Shown here: positions 11,037 to 20,482 of the stretch, piece after piece
Layout of the letters: every line of letters begins with the position of its first letter
How positions within the stretch are numbered: the stretch's first letter is position 1
DNA from: Paractinoplanes aksuensis
GTDB lineage: Bacteria > Actinomycetota > Actinomycetes > Mycobacteriales > Micromonosporaceae
Reading direction: 5' to 3'
Assembly: GCF_024137025.1 (NCBI RefSeq)
Contig: NZ_JAMYJR010000047.1
Span: forward strand, 1 to 64,000
Length of the DNA: 64,000 bases
Made by a program: the position numbers and the translations under genes
The notes under the pieces: generated by a model
Told to the model about the DNA's origin: nothing
The model's database searches: none
Seen by the model: the letters and a program-made list of their open reading frames with translations, nothing else

Positions 11037-11690
11037 TCACTCCGGGTCGGCCACCGCGACCAGCGCCGGTCGCAGAAGCCGCTCGCCCAGCGTGTAACCG
11101 CGGCGCATGACCTCGACGCAGGTCGGCTCCGTGACGTCCGCGGACGTCAGGTGAGCGACCGCCTCGTGGCGGTTGGGGTCGAACGGGTCGCCCTTCTCGC
11201 CGAAGGCCACGAGCCCGAGTTTGCCGGTCACCGTGTTCAGCGACTCGGCCACCGAGGCGAACGGACCGGCCAGGTCGCCGTGCTCGCGCGCCCGGTCAAT
11301 GTCGTCGAGCACCGGCAGCAGCGAGGTGAGCACCGTGCCGGTGGTCAGCTCGGCCGCCGCCCCGCGGTCGCGGTCGACCCGCTTGCGGTAGTTGGCGTAC
11401 TCGGCGGTCACCCGCTGCAGGTCGTGGGTCCGCTCGTCGAGCTCGGTCCGCAACGCCTCCAGTTCAGCGCCCAGTGCGGGCTTCTCCTCGGGCTGGTCAG
11501 CGGGCTTCGACTCCTCTTCTTCCACTTTCGGAGCCTCCTCCTCGGGCTCAGCCGCGCGGTGCGCGCCGACCGAGGCCTTGCCCTTGGCCGTGGGGGCCTT
11601 GGGCTCGACCTTGGTGTCGATCTTGCGGCGGTCCCGGATGACGACCCGCTCGGTCGCCTGACCGTCGTTCTCGTCGTCCGCGGCGGTCAC
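11037..11690 (-). CDS. grpE: Nucleotide exchange factor GrpE
   Basis: A 217-residue protein with an acidic, disordered N-terminus (EPEEEAPKVEEEESKPADQP). A long coiled coil starts around residue 80 (LRTELDERTHDLQRVTAEYANYRKR in part), and a beta domain ends with RRGYTLGERLLRPALVAV, the GrpE signature. It exchanges ADP on DnaK. The GTG start at 11690 overlaps the dnaK stop by four bases (GTGA), so translation is coupled. Confidence 0.96.
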   Translation of the reverse strand: MTAADDENDGQATERVVIRDRRKIDTKVEPKAPTAKGKASVGAHRAAEPEEEAPKVEEEESKPADQPEEKPALGAELEALRTELDERTHDLQRVTAEYANYRKRVDRDRGAAAELTTGTVLTSLLPVLDDIDRAREHGDLAGPFASVAESLNTVTGKLGLVAFGEKGDPFDPNRHEAVAHLTSADVTEPTCVEVMRRGYTLGERLLRPALVAVADPE

Positions 11691-13582
11691 TTCTTGTCGT
11701 CCTCCACGATCTCGGCGTCGACGACGTCGTCAGCGCCACCCGCGGCCGGGCCCGAGTTCGGGGTGCTGGTGCTGCCCGGGCCGGCCGCACCCGGGGCGCC
11801 GGGGGCGTCGTCGGGGCCGGGGCCGCCGGCGGCCGCCTGCGCGGACTCGCCCTGCGAGTACAGCTGGGAACCGGCCTCCTGCGAGACCTGCGACAGCCGC
11901 TCGTGGGCCGACTTGATCTTCTCGATGTCGGTGCCACCGAGCGCGCCGCGCAGCTCGCCCAGCGCCTCGCCGATCTTGTTCTTGCTGTCCTCGGGCAGTT
12001 TGTCGCCGCTCTCGGCCAGGAACTTCTCGGTCTGCCACTGCAGCTGCTCGGCCAGGTTGCGGGTCTCCGCGTCGTCGCGGCGCTTCTTGTCCTCGTCGGC
12101 GTGGTCCTGAGCGTCGCGCATCATGCGCTCGATGTCGTCCTTCGGCAGCGCGGAGCCGCCGGTGATCGTCATCTTCTGCTCCTTGCCCGTGCCCAGGTCT
12201 TTCGCGGACACATGCACGATGCCGTTGGCGTCGATGTCGAACGAGACCTCGATCTGCGGGACGCCGCGGGGCGCCGGGGCGATGCCGCTGAGCTCGAAGG
12301 TGCCGAGCTTCTTGTTGTACGCGGCCATCTCCCGCTCGCCCTGGAAGACCTGGATCAGCACGGAGGGCTGGTTGTCTTCCGCGGTCGTGTAGACCTCGGA
12401 GCGGTGGGCCGGGATGGTCGTGTTCCGCTCGACCAGCTTGTGCATGATGCCGCCCTTGGTCTCGATGCCCAGCGAGAGCGGGGTGACATCGAGCAGCAGG
12501 ACGTCCTTGACCTCGCCCTTGAGCACGCCGGCCTGCAGGGCGGCGCCGACGGCGACGACCTCGTCCGGGTTGACGCCCTTGTTGGGCTCCTTGCCGGTGA
12601 TGCTCTTGACCAGGTCGGCCACGGCCGGCATGCGGGTCGAGCCACCGACCAGGATGATGTGGTCGACGTCGGCCAGCTTGACGTCGGCGTCCTTGATCGC
12701 GGACTCGAACGGGCCCTTGCAGCGGTCGAGCAGGTCCTGCGTCATGCGCTGGAACTCGGCGCGCGACAGCGACATGTCGAGGTGCAGCGGGCCGTCGGGG
12801 CCGGCCGTGATGTAGGGCAGGTTGATGCTGGTCGTCGTGGCGGCCGAGAGCTCGATCTTGGCCTTCTCGGCGGCCTCGCGCAGACGCTGCAGGGCCATCT
12901 TGTCGTTGCCGAGGTCGATGCCGTGCTCGCCGCGGAAGGTCTTGACCAGGTGGTCGATGACCCGCTGGTCCCAGTCGTCGCCGCCGAGGTGGTTGTCACC
13001 GGAGGTCGACTTGACCTCGATGACGCCGTCGCCGAGCTCGAGCAGCGACACGTCGAAGGTGCCACCGCCGAGGTCGAAGACCAGAACGGTCTGCTCCTTG
13101 GTGCCCTTGTCGAGCCCGTAGGCCAGAGCGGCCGCGGTGGGCTCGTTGACGATCCGCAGGACGTTGAGGCCGGCGATCTCGCCCGCCTCCTTCGTGGCCT
13201 GCCGCTGCGCGTCGTTGAAGTAGGCCGGGACGGTGATGACCGCGTCCGTGACCGTCTCGCCGAGGTAGGCCTCGGAGTCGCGCTTGAGCTTCATCAGCAC
13301 CCGCGCCGAGATCTCCTGCGGGGTGTACTTCTTGCCGTCGATGTCGATCGACCAGTTCGTGCCGACCTCACGCTTGACCGACCGGATGGTGCGGTCGGGG
13401 TTGGTCACGGCCTGGCGCTTGGCGACCTCACCGACGAGCACCTCACCGTTGCGGGCGAAGGCGACGATGGACGGGGTCGTCCGGGAGCCCTCCGCGTTGG
13501 CGATGACGGTGGGCTCGCCTCCTTCCAGAACGCTGACGCAGGAGTTCGTGGTGCCGAGGTCGATACCGACCGCACGTGCCAT
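11687..13582 (-). CDS. dnaK: Chaperone DnaK (Hsp70)
   Basis: The 631-residue product starts MARAVGIDLGTTNSCVS; the ATG at 13582 is the family start, and an upstream in-frame Met at 13663 would add 27 unrelated residues spanning the operator. Seen are the nucleotide-binding motif IDLGTTNS (7-14), VFDLGGGTFDVS and GGSTRMPAV. The interdomain linker DVLLLDVTPLSLG follows, and the C-terminus is Gly/Pro-rich, ending EIVEDDKK. It folds and protects proteins with DnaJ and GrpE. It heads the operon behind an HspR operator. Confidence 0.98.
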   Translation of the reverse strand: MARAVGIDLGTTNSCVSVLEGGEPTVIANAEGSRTTPSIVAFARNGEVLVGEVAKRQAVTNPDRTIRSVKREVGTNWSIDIDGKKYTPQEISARVLMKLKRDSEAYLGETVTDAVITVPAYFNDAQRQATKEAGEIAGLNVLRIVNEPTAAALAYGLDKGTKEQTVLVFDLGGGTFDVSLLELGDGVIEVKSTSGDNHLGGDDWDQRVIDHLVKTFRGEHGIDLGNDKMALQRLREAAEKAKIELSAATTTSINLPYITAGPDGPLHLDMSLSRAEFQRMTQDLLDRCKGPFESAIKDADVKLADVDHIILVGGSTRMPAVADLVKSITGKEPNKGVNPDEVVAVGAALQAGVLKGEVKDVLLLDVTPLSLGIETKGGIMHKLVERNTTIPAHRSEVYTTAEDNQPSVLIQVFQGEREMAAYNKKLGTFELSGIAPAPRGVPQIEVSFDIDANGIVHVSAKDLGTGKEQKMTITGGSALPKDDIERMMRDAQDHADEDKKRRDDAETRNLAEQLQWQTEKFLAESGDKLPEDSKNKIGEALGELRGALGGTDIEKIKSAHERLSQVSQEAGSQLYSQGESAQAAAGGPGPDDAPGAPGAAGPGSTSTPNSGPAAGGADDVVDAEIVEDDKK

Positions 13583-13616
13583 GGTTGTTTCCTCGCTTCG
13601 GGGTTGCTCAGAAAAG

Positions 13617-13637
13617 GTTGAGTGCAACGGACTCAAT
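13617..13637. promoter_or_regulatory. HspR-type operator (HAIR) upstream of dnaK
   Basis: TTGAG (13618-13622), nine bases, CTCAA (13632-13636); including flanks it is TTGAGT-N7-ACTCAA, a full match to the known element. It lies about 36-54 bp before the dnaK start codon, suited to blocking the promoter. Confidence 0.93.
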
Positions 13638-13793
13638 GATGCCACGGGCGCGCACATCGTCAAGTCGAAGTTGAGTCACCCGGACGCAACTACGGGTTGT
13701 TCACCGCAGCGCCAGCAGTTCGGTAGATACCTGTCCGGTCACGGCATACCGGCCGCTGTTGTCCTGCATGCATAGATCGGGCACTCTTTAGCC

Positions 13794-15812
13794 GTGACGA
13801 CGCACGGTGACGCGGTCGGTCCGTCGGCCCTGTCCGCCGCACCCGCCGCCACGCGAGAACCCGAGCAGGTTTCCCCCGACGGCTCTGCGGGCAAGAAAGA
13901 GCAGGTCAGCTCGACGACCGCCGATGCGGCGGACCCCACTGATCGTACGGAAACCGCCGTGCCCCGTCAGCCACATCCGGAACCCGATCCCGGGGAGTCC
14001 GCGCCCGAGAAACGGCCCGCCGATCTGGGCGAGGCCGACGCCCGCACGACCACCCCGCCGGCCACTCCGTCGACCGCGCTCGAGGTGGCCCGGCCCACCA
14101 CGGGTGTCGACCGGCTGGCCGACGTGCTGGGGAAACTGCGGACGGCTATCGGCGAGACGGCGTACCCGTTGGTCATGCCCTCGGCCCAAGAGGCCCAGCG
14201 CATCGGCTCGGCCCTGGTCACCCAGCTCGACGACTACCTGGTGCCGCGCCTGGCCCGGCTCGACGCCCCGCTGCTGGTGGTCGTCGGCGGCTCCACCGGC
14301 GCCGGCAAGTCGACGCTGGTCAACAGCCTGGTACGGGCGCCCGTGAGCACGGCCGGCGTGCTGCGCCCGACCACCCGCTCGCCGGTGCTGGTCAGCAACC
14401 CGGCCGACCTGCCCTGGTTCCAGCAGGGGCAGCTGCTGCCCGGCCTGGTCCGCACCCGCGAGCCCAGCAACGAGGCCACCGCGCTCCAGGTCGTCTCGGC
14501 CCCGGCCCTCGGCGCCGGCCTGGCTTTCCTCGACGCGCCCGACATCGACTCGGTGGTCGACCGCAACCGCAAGCTCGCGGCCCAGCTGCTGGCCGCGGCC
14601 GACCTGTGGCTCTTCGTCACCACCGCCGCCCGCTACGCCGACGCGGTGCCGTGGGAGCTGCTGACCACGGCCCGGCTGCGGGGCACGGTCATCGCGCTGG
14701 TGCTCGACCGGGTGCCGCCCGAGGCCGCGGCCGAGATCGCCACCCACCTGCAGGACATGCTGAACGTGCGCGACCTGGGCGGCGCGCCGCTGTTCGTGCT
14801 GCCCGAGACCAGGCTCGACGGCCAGGGGCTGATCGGTGAGGACGTGATCGGCCCGCTGCACGACTGGTTCGGCCGGCTCGCCGCCGACAGCAACGCCCGC
14901 TCGGCCGTGGTGCGGCAGACGCTCGACGGCGCGATCGCGTCGCTGGGCCCGGCCGTGGCCGGTCTCGCCGACGCCGCCGACGAGCAGGCCCGCGCGGCCA
15001 AGGCGCTGGGCGACCGGGTCACCGCGGCCTACCGCACCGGGCGTCAGACGATGGCCGACGGCCTGCGCGACGGCCGCCTGCTGCGGGGCGAGGTGCTGGC
15101 CCGGTGGCAAGAGTTCGTCGGCACCGGCGAGTTCCTCAAGACGCTCGAGAACAAGGTCGGCCAGTTGCGCGACCGATTCGTCTCGGCCCTCACCGGCCGC
15201 CCGCTGCCCGGCCGCAACCTGCAGGCGGCGCTCGAGTCGCAGCTGGTCACCCTGCTGCGGGGCATCGCGGCCGACGCGGCCGAGCAGGCGTACGCGGCCT
15301 GGCAGGCCCACCCGGCCGGGGCCGCCCTGCTCGAACCCGGGCTCCAGCGCCCGGCCGACGACCTGCCCCAGCGGGCCGACCGCCTGGTCCGCGACTGGCA
15401 GCAGTGGGTGCTCGGCCTGGTGCGGGCCGAGGGCGCGGAGAAGCGGGTCGTGGCCCGGGGCGCGGCCTACGCGGTCAACGGGGCCGGCCTGGCCGTGATG
15501 ATCGCCGTCTTCACCTCGACCGCATTCATCCCGACCGGGCTCGAGGTCGCCGCGGGCGCCGGCAGTGCCGTGGCCGCCCAGAAGGTGCTCGAGGCGATCT
15601 TCGGCGACCAGGCCATCCGGACGCTGGCCACCCAGGCCCGTGAAGACCTGCTGCTGCGTACGGGCAAGTTGTTCGACGAAGAGGCGGCCCGCTTCACCGA
15701 CCGGCTCGCCGCCGTCGGCCTCGACGAGGAACCGGGGACCCGGCTGCGGGAAGCCGCCGCGGCCGTGGAGACTGCCCGTACCGAACTCGCGTTGACGGGA
15801 AGCACGACGTGA
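13794..15812 (+). CDS. Dynamin-like large GTPase, first of pair
   Basis: The product has 672 residues from GTG 13794. Residues 1-100 are disordered and acidic/proline-rich. A GTPase domain then carries P-loop GGSTGAGKSTLVNSL (about 165-179), a G3-like LAFLDAPDIDSV and a G4-like VLDRVPPEA. Helical stalk-like sequence follows, with a hydrophobic segment at about 561-600 (AVMIAVFTSTAFIPTGLEVA) that may be a membrane paddle. It overlaps the next GTPase gene by four bases (GTGA). Paired dynamin-like genes of this kind in Streptomyces (DynA/DynB) stabilise division rings during sporulation; a similar membrane-remodelling role is inferred, not shown. Confidence 0.8.
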   Translation: MTTHGDAVGPSALSAAPAATREPEQVSPDGSAGKKEQVSSTTADAADPTDRTETAVPRQPHPEPDPGESAPEKRPADLGEADARTTTPPATPSTALEVARPTTGVDRLADVLGKLRTAIGETAYPLVMPSAQEAQRIGSALVTQLDDYLVPRLARLDAPLLVVVGGSTGAGKSTLVNSLVRAPVSTAGVLRPTTRSPVLVSNPADLPWFQQGQLLPGLVRTREPSNEATALQVVSAPALGAGLAFLDAPDIDSVVDRNRKLAAQLLAAADLWLFVTTAARYADAVPWELLTTARLRGTVIALVLDRVPPEAAAEIATHLQDMLNVRDLGGAPLFVLPETRLDGQGLIGEDVIGPLHDWFGRLAADSNARSAVVRQTLDGAIASLGPAVAGLADAADEQARAAKALGDRVTAAYRTGRQTMADGLRDGRLLRGEVLARWQEFVGTGEFLKTLENKVGQLRDRFVSALTGRPLPGRNLQAALESQLVTLLRGIAADAAEQAYAAWQAHPAGAALLEPGLQRPADDLPQRADRLVRDWQQWVLGLVRAEGAEKRVVARGAAYAVNGAGLAVMIAVFTSTAFIPTGLEVAAGAGSAVAAQKVLEAIFGDQAIRTLATQAREDLLLRTGKLFDEEAARFTDRLAAVGLDEEPGTRLREAAAAVETARTELALTGSTT

Positions 15813-17503
15813 GCCTGATCGAAAAGGTGCGCGAGGCGATGGCGGGCGACGACCGGGTGGACGCCGAACGGCTGGTGGTGCGGCTCGAGGCCCTGAGCCG
15901 GTTCCTGCGCCTGGTCGACCCGCACCTGCCCGACAGCAATCTGGTCGCCGCCCACACGCTGGTCGAACGGGCCGGCAACCGGCTCTCGCTGTCACGCGAC
16001 CACACCGTCGTCGCGCTCGCGGGCAGCACCGGCAGCGGCAAGTCCAGCCTGTTCAACGCCCTGGCCCGGCTCAAGCTGTCGCCGGTCGGGGTGCGCCGGC
16101 CGACGACCGGGGTGGCCCACGCCTGCGTCTGGGGCCCGCTCGAACCGGCCAACCGGCTGCTCGACTGGGTCGGCGTGCTGCCGCGCCACCGCTTCATGCG
16201 CGAGAGCGCGCTCGACGGCGACGACGAGGCCGCCATGCGCGGGCTCGTGCTGCTCGACCTGCCCGACTTCGACTCGGTCGAACGCGGCCACCGGCTCGAG
16301 GTCGACCGCCTGCTGGGCCTGGTCGACCTGATCGTCTGGGTGGTCGACCCGCAGAAGTACGGCGACCGGATCCTGCACCAGGCCTATCTGTCGCAGTTCC
16401 GCTCGCACGCCGCGGTCACCGTCGTGGTGCTGAACCAGGCCGACCGGCTGTCCACGCAAGACACCGAACTCGTCCTGGAAGACCTGAAGCGGCTGCTCGG
16501 CGAGGACGGCCTGGCCGAGGCGCCGGTGCTGGCCACCTCGGCCAAGCAGCCCGGCATGCTCAACGAGCTGCGCGGCTCGCTCGAGACCACGGTGGCCGAG
16601 CGGCAGGCCGCGCTGCGCCGGGTCGCCGGTGACCTCGACGCGGTCAGCGAACCGCTGACCGCCATGATCGGGCCGCCCGCGGCCGAGGACGAGGTCGACC
16701 GGGCCACGGTGCGCCAGCTGACCGACGCGCTGGCCGCCTCGGCCGGGGTCGGCGCCGTCGCCGACGCGTCGGCCGCCGCCTACCGCCACCGCGCCGCGGC
16801 CGCCACCGGCTGGCCGCTCACCCGCGGCCTGCGCCGGCTGCGCCCCGACCCGCTGCGCCGTCTGCACCTCGACACCGAACCGGCCGAGGCCAAGACGGCC
16901 GAGACCGCCGCCGTCTCGAAAGAGATCGTGCCGCGCACCTCGCTGCCCGAGGCCGACGCGGCCCAGAGGTCGGCCGTCGGCCTGGCCGTCCGCGCGGTGT
17001 CCAGCCGGGCCGCGGCGCCGCTGCCCGAAGTGTGGAAGCCCGCGCTGGCCGACGCCGCCCGCTCCCGGTCGGCCGACCTGCCCGACGCGCTCGACCGCGC
17101 GATCGGCACCACCGAGCTGGGCCTGCGGAAGGCGCCGCTCTGGTGGCGGGCCGTCGGCGCGCTGCACTGGCTCTTCCTCGCGGCCGCCGTGTTCGGGCTG
17201 GGCTGGCTGGCCGCCGGTTACGTGATCCGCGTGCTCGGACTGCCCGAGTTGGACGATCCGCAGGTCGGCGTCGTCCCGATGCCTACAGTTCTGCTGGTGG
17301 GCGGCTTGCTGCTGGGCGTCCTGCTGTGGCTGATCATGCGGCCGGCCGTGGAGTGGGGCGCACGCCGCGCCCGCAAACGGGCCGAGCAGCGCCTGCGCGT
17401 CTCGGTGACCGAGGTCGGGCGCGAATATGTGGTGGCCCCGGTGCGTGAGGTGCTGAATGCGTACGCACAGGCGCGTGAAGCTTTGACCACCGTGCGTTCG
17501 TAG
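15809..17503 (+). CDS. Dynamin-like GTPase with two C-terminal helices, second of pair
   Basis: A 564-residue protein with P-loop AGSTGSGKSSLFNAL (about 71-85), G3 LLDLPDFDSVE, a VVDPQKY switch segment and G4 VLNQADRL. It therefore has a clearer Ras-like GTPase core than its partner. Two transmembrane helices lie near residues 449-476 and 490-512, followed by a basic tail (GARRARKRAEQRLR), so it is membrane-anchored. The start overlaps the upstream stop, implying stoichiometric synthesis and probable hetero-assembly. It resembles DynB-like proteins; cell-division linkage is inference. Confidence 0.82.
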   Translation: MSLIEKVREAMAGDDRVDAERLVVRLEALSRFLRLVDPHLPDSNLVAAHTLVERAGNRLSLSRDHTVVALAGSTGSGKSSLFNALARLKLSPVGVRRPTTGVAHACVWGPLEPANRLLDWVGVLPRHRFMRESALDGDDEAAMRGLVLLDLPDFDSVERGHRLEVDRLLGLVDLIVWVVDPQKYGDRILHQAYLSQFRSHAAVTVVVLNQADRLSTQDTELVLEDLKRLLGEDGLAEAPVLATSAKQPGMLNELRGSLETTVAERQAALRRVAGDLDAVSEPLTAMIGPPAAEDEVDRATVRQLTDALAASAGVGAVADASAAAYRHRAAAATGWPLTRGLRRLRPDPLRRLHLDTEPAEAKTAETAAVSKEIVPRTSLPEADAAQRSAVGLAVRAVSSRAAAPLPEVWKPALADAARSRSADLPDALDRAIGTTELGLRKAPLWWRAVGALHWLFLAAAVFGLGWLAAGYVIRVLGLPELDDPQVGVVPMPTVLLVGGLLLGVLLWLIMRPAVEWGARRARKRAEQRLRVSVTEVGREYVVAPVREVLNAYAQAREALTTVRS

Positions 17504-17540
17504 TAGTCCCAGCACGGACCGTGGCGGGTAGGCTCGCGAC

Positions 17541-18752
17541 ATGCCCGCACCTCAGACTCCGTACGAGGCGGTCCTGCACGCGGCCCGCGACGTGGCGAAG
17601 CTCGGCTGCGCGCTGGATGCCGAGATGCTGGGCACCGCCCTGCTCGGCAGCGTCTATTCCGTGGCGCAAGACGACCGCGGCGCCGCCCTGCGCACCTTCG
17701 TCGGCGACTTCCTGGCCGCCACCACCCGTCGGCGCTCGGCCTCGGCCACCACGATCCGCGAGGTCTTCGCGGCGCTCGTGCCTGACGCCGACGGTGCGAC
17801 CGAGGTGCGGCCGGGTTCGCAGGCGCCACCGTGGACGGCTCAGCTCGGCCGGGTCCGGCCCACCGGTTACTACGCGTACGGCGATGTCTACGGCGACCAG
17901 ACGTCCTATCTGGTCACCTTCGCCTACGACGACGCCGACGAGGGTGGCCCCGAGCACGCGGTCGTCGCGCTCATCGACCACAACATCGGCATCGCCAAAG
18001 ACGTGTTCGTCGGCGGTTCGGCCGAGCGGATCCTCGACCAGGTCCGCCAGATGTGCGCCGACGACGAGCTGACCTGGTTCCGGGCCGAAGACCCGGGCCG
18101 CCTGCGGGGCGAGATCGACCGCCACCTCGAGATCACCGACAGCCTGACCGACCTGCCGTCCGAGGGCTCGCTGGCCACCGACCGGGCCCTGGCCGGCGCG
18201 CGGCTGGCCCTGCTGCCCGCGGCGACCACCCCGCCGCTGAGCGAGCCGGCCGAGGCCGGCCACACCGACCTGGTGCGCGACTTCCTGGCCGCGCCCGAGG
18301 CGGCCCGGTTCGGGCTCGACAAGGTTCACGCCGACGACGAGCTGGCGTCACTGCACTTCTGCCTCAGCCTGATCCTCGACCACGCGGCGAGCCTGCCCGA
18401 CCCCGAGCCGTTGCGGTGGAGCCCGGCCGTGGCCGGCCTGTTCCTGCTCGACTGGGTCCACCGCCGGGCCGTGCTCGACATGGACGACGCGGCGATGCTG
18501 CCCCGGGTCACCCGGGCCTGGTCGGCCTACGCGCTGCGCCGGCGCAACCTGCCCGAGTCGGCCGCCGAGCAGACCGACACGGTGGTCGAAGAGATGATCC
18601 CCGAGTTCGCCCGGCTCTACGCGACCGGTGAGAAGCGCAGCGCCGCCACGGCGGCGGTGGCCCAGCTGATCAGCGAGGGCGTCGACCCCAACGACGCCGA
18701 CGCCATCGACGCCTGGCTCGACGCCAACCGCAACCGCCTCGAAGGCAGCTGA
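17541..18752 (+). CDS. Conserved hypothetical protein, 403 residues
   Basis: A soluble acidic protein starting MPAPQTPYEAVLHAARDVA, 37 bp after the dynamin pair on the same strand. It may be the third gene of that unit. No membrane helices, P-loop or catalytic motif is evident. It contains GYYAYGDVYGDQTSYLVTF and VVALIDHNIGIAKDVF around residues 110-150, which look like a conserved globular core. The length and steady codon pattern support a real gene. Function unknown. Its TGA ends one base before the stop of the convergent next gene. Confidence 0.75.
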   Translation: MPAPQTPYEAVLHAARDVAKLGCALDAEMLGTALLGSVYSVAQDDRGAALRTFVGDFLAATTRRRSASATTIREVFAALVPDADGATEVRPGSQAPPWTAQLGRVRPTGYYAYGDVYGDQTSYLVTFAYDDADEGGPEHAVVALIDHNIGIAKDVFVGGSAERILDQVRQMCADDELTWFRAEDPGRLRGEIDRHLEITDSLTDLPSEGSLATDRALAGARLALLPAATTPPLSEPAEAGHTDLVRDFLAAPEAARFGLDKVHADDELASLHFCLSLILDHAASLPDPEPLRWSPAVAGLFLLDWVHRRAVLDMDDAAMLPRVTRAWSAYALRRRNLPESAAEQTDTVVEEMIPEFARLYATGEKRSAATAAVAQLISEGVDPNDADAIDAWLDANRNRLEGS

Positions 18753-20066
18753 TCACCAGCGGCCGCTGAGGTCCTCGCTGTGGTCGGCGTGATGCCGGCC
18801 GACCCGCGAGCTGCGCTGCTGGTCCGGCGTCTGGTCGTCGGCGTGGTGCATGCTGCCGGCGCGGTGACTGCCCTGGTAAGAGCGGTTCTGGTTCTCGTCC
18901 GAGCGCGCCTCGGGGAGCACGCGATGAGCGTGGCTGCCCCGGTTGGCGTAGCTGCGGTCGAGGATGGCGGTCGGTCGGATGTTGTGGGGACGTTCGGCCA
19001 CAGCTGACCTCCGGCTGTGTTCGGACCGGTCGCGGGACGACCGGTGACGGCTGTGCTTGCTCTCCTCGCACCGGCGCTGCGGCCGGTCGGGGCGTTGGTG
19101 GGCCGGCTCGGCACCGTCCGGCTCGTCGTCCTGATCGTCATCACGCGACCAGTCGTCTTGATCGTCATCGCGCGACCGGTCGCCGTGATCGGAGTCGTCC
19201 GGCTCGTCGTCGTGATCAGAGTTGCCGTGATCAGAGTTGCCGGGTTGCTCGGTGTAGTCGGTGTCGTCCGGCACTTCGGGCAGATCGGGCACCGACGGGC
19301 GGCGGCCCTGGACGGGCGGCGGCTTTTCGTGATCGATCGGCTCGTCCGGAACCACAGGCAGACCGGGCAGTGCCGGGCGCCCCGGGTCGGCGGGTTTGGC
19401 CGGATGCGCGGGCTTGGCGGGTTTGGCCCGATGCGCGGGCAGACCAGGTCGAGCCGGCTTCGGGGTCCAGCGGGCGGGCGCGTCGCGCGGGCCACGGTCA
19501 TCGCCGTCCCGGCCGGCCCGTGAAGTTCCAGACCCATGGCGTACGCCGTCGGCCTTCGAAGTTCCAGACCCTTGGCGTACGCCGTCCCGGTCGGCCTTTG
19601 AAGTTCCGGGCCTACGGCGTACGTCGTCCCGAGCCCCGCCCCCGGCCGGCGTCACCGGCTCCCGTCTCCCGGCCTGGCCGATCAACCGACCGGCCCGTAC
19701 CGCCGCATCGGCGCTCTGCGAAGCGCCCCGGGCCGATCCGTTTCCCCCGTCCGGGTCCGCGGCGGGCGACGACGGCGACGGCGGGACCTGCCGCACCGGC
19801 CCGGACGAGGGCGGCGGCAGGAACGGAATGTCCATAGTGTCCGTACGCCCGCCCGAAAGCTCTCGGGAACCGGCCGTGATCGCGGCCAGGGTCGGCATCG
19901 AGGCCAGCCCCACCAGCATCGCCACGATCAACACGTACCGTCGCGTGGGCCCGTTGAACCCGGAGTCGGCCCGATAGACCCCGTTGAGCCGCTTGCGCAT
20001 CACCTTCATCGGCGGCACGAGGTCTTCGCGATCGTCCGGCACGTCCGGGCTCCCCAGCGTCAGCAT
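18753..20066 (-). CDS. Membrane-anchored, highly charged low-complexity protein
   Basis: A 437-residue product with one hydrophobic helix near residues 44-66 (VLIVAMLVGLASMPTLAAIT). Almost everything after it is disordered, with Pro/Lys repeats (HRAKPAKPAHPAKPADPG), a DDDQDDWSRDDDQDDEPD acidic block and a His/Arg/Ser-rich end. The N-terminus is basic (VMRKRLNGVYR), so the tail is probably extracytoplasmic. A start at an internal Met (20007 or 19998) is possible. The gene is divergent from the bkd operon, separated by a large palindrome. Function unknown. Confidence 0.6.
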   Translation of the reverse strand: MLTLGSPDVPDDREDLVPPMKVMRKRLNGVYRADSGFNGPTRRYVLIVAMLVGLASMPTLAAITAGSRELSGGRTDTMDIPFLPPPSSGPVRQVPPSPSSPAADPDGGNGSARGASQSADAAVRAGRLIGQAGRREPVTPAGGGARDDVRRRPGTSKADRDGVRQGSGTSKADGVRHGSGTSRAGRDGDDRGPRDAPARWTPKPARPGLPAHRAKPAKPAHPAKPADPGRPALPGLPVVPDEPIDHEKPPPVQGRRPSVPDLPEVPDDTDYTEQPGNSDHGNSDHDDEPDDSDHGDRSRDDDQDDWSRDDDQDDEPDGAEPAHQRPDRPQRRCEESKHSRHRSSRDRSEHSRRSAVAERPHNIRPTAILDRSYANRGSHAHRVLPEARSDENQNRSYQGSHRAGSMHHADDQTPDQQRSSRVGRHHADHSEDLSGRW

Positions 20067-20482
20067 CGACGGGCGCGGCCGGCTGCAATGATCAACACCG
20101 ATCCGCCGTGGTCATGGGGGTGAACGACGCATGGGCATATCGGCAGCGGCGTAAAGGGGTCGTTCGTACGGTAGTGACCGTACGAAAGCCACTTAATTGG
20201 ACAAATACGGGCACCGATATGACCGGAGAATTTCGCGACTGTGATCTCTCTGACCTGTAACGAGGCTCACGTTCTCTGTCAGGATGGGGACGACGGCACC
20301 GCCGCCGTCGCTCCCGCCGACCCAGCGGGGGCACGAGGTGGGGACCGTCACTCCCCGGCGGGGTCCAGGCCCCGGCCGAAACGTCGCGCGGCAACCTCAC
20401 CAGGCCAGGCGCGGCGACCACCGGTCCGCCGCGCGGACGGGCGACACCCGTCGCGGGCGCAGAGATGAACAGGGAGACACGG
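20067..20482. other. Divergent intergenic region before the bkd operon
   Basis: It holds the perfect palindrome at 20163-20186, an AT-richer segment right after it (CCACTTAATTGGACAAATAC) that could be part of a promoter, and the bkdA ribosome site at 20471-20476. I see no convincing gene in it. Confidence 0.5.
20163..20186. promoter_or_regulatory. 24-bp perfect palindromic operator candidate
   Basis: TTCGTACGGT, a four-base centre AGTG, and ACCGTACGAA. Both arms match perfectly over 10 bp. It sits between divergent genes, about 300 bp before bkdA and about 100 bp before the charged membrane-protein gene. Its size and symmetry fit a dimeric repressor site; the regulator is not identifiable here. 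Confidence 0.6.

Noticed and set aside
13665..13682. A second HspR operator before dnaK (TCAAGTCGAAGTTGA)
   Set aside because: The half-sites point outward (CAAG...TTGA) and the spacing differs from TTGAG-N9-CTCAA, so it does not match the element.
18753..19523. Overlapping frames on the plus strand (18780-19523) as separate membrane genes
   Set aside because: They are valine/arginine-rich read-outs opposite the charged Asp/Arg/His repeats of the minus-strand protein, with no ribosome site.
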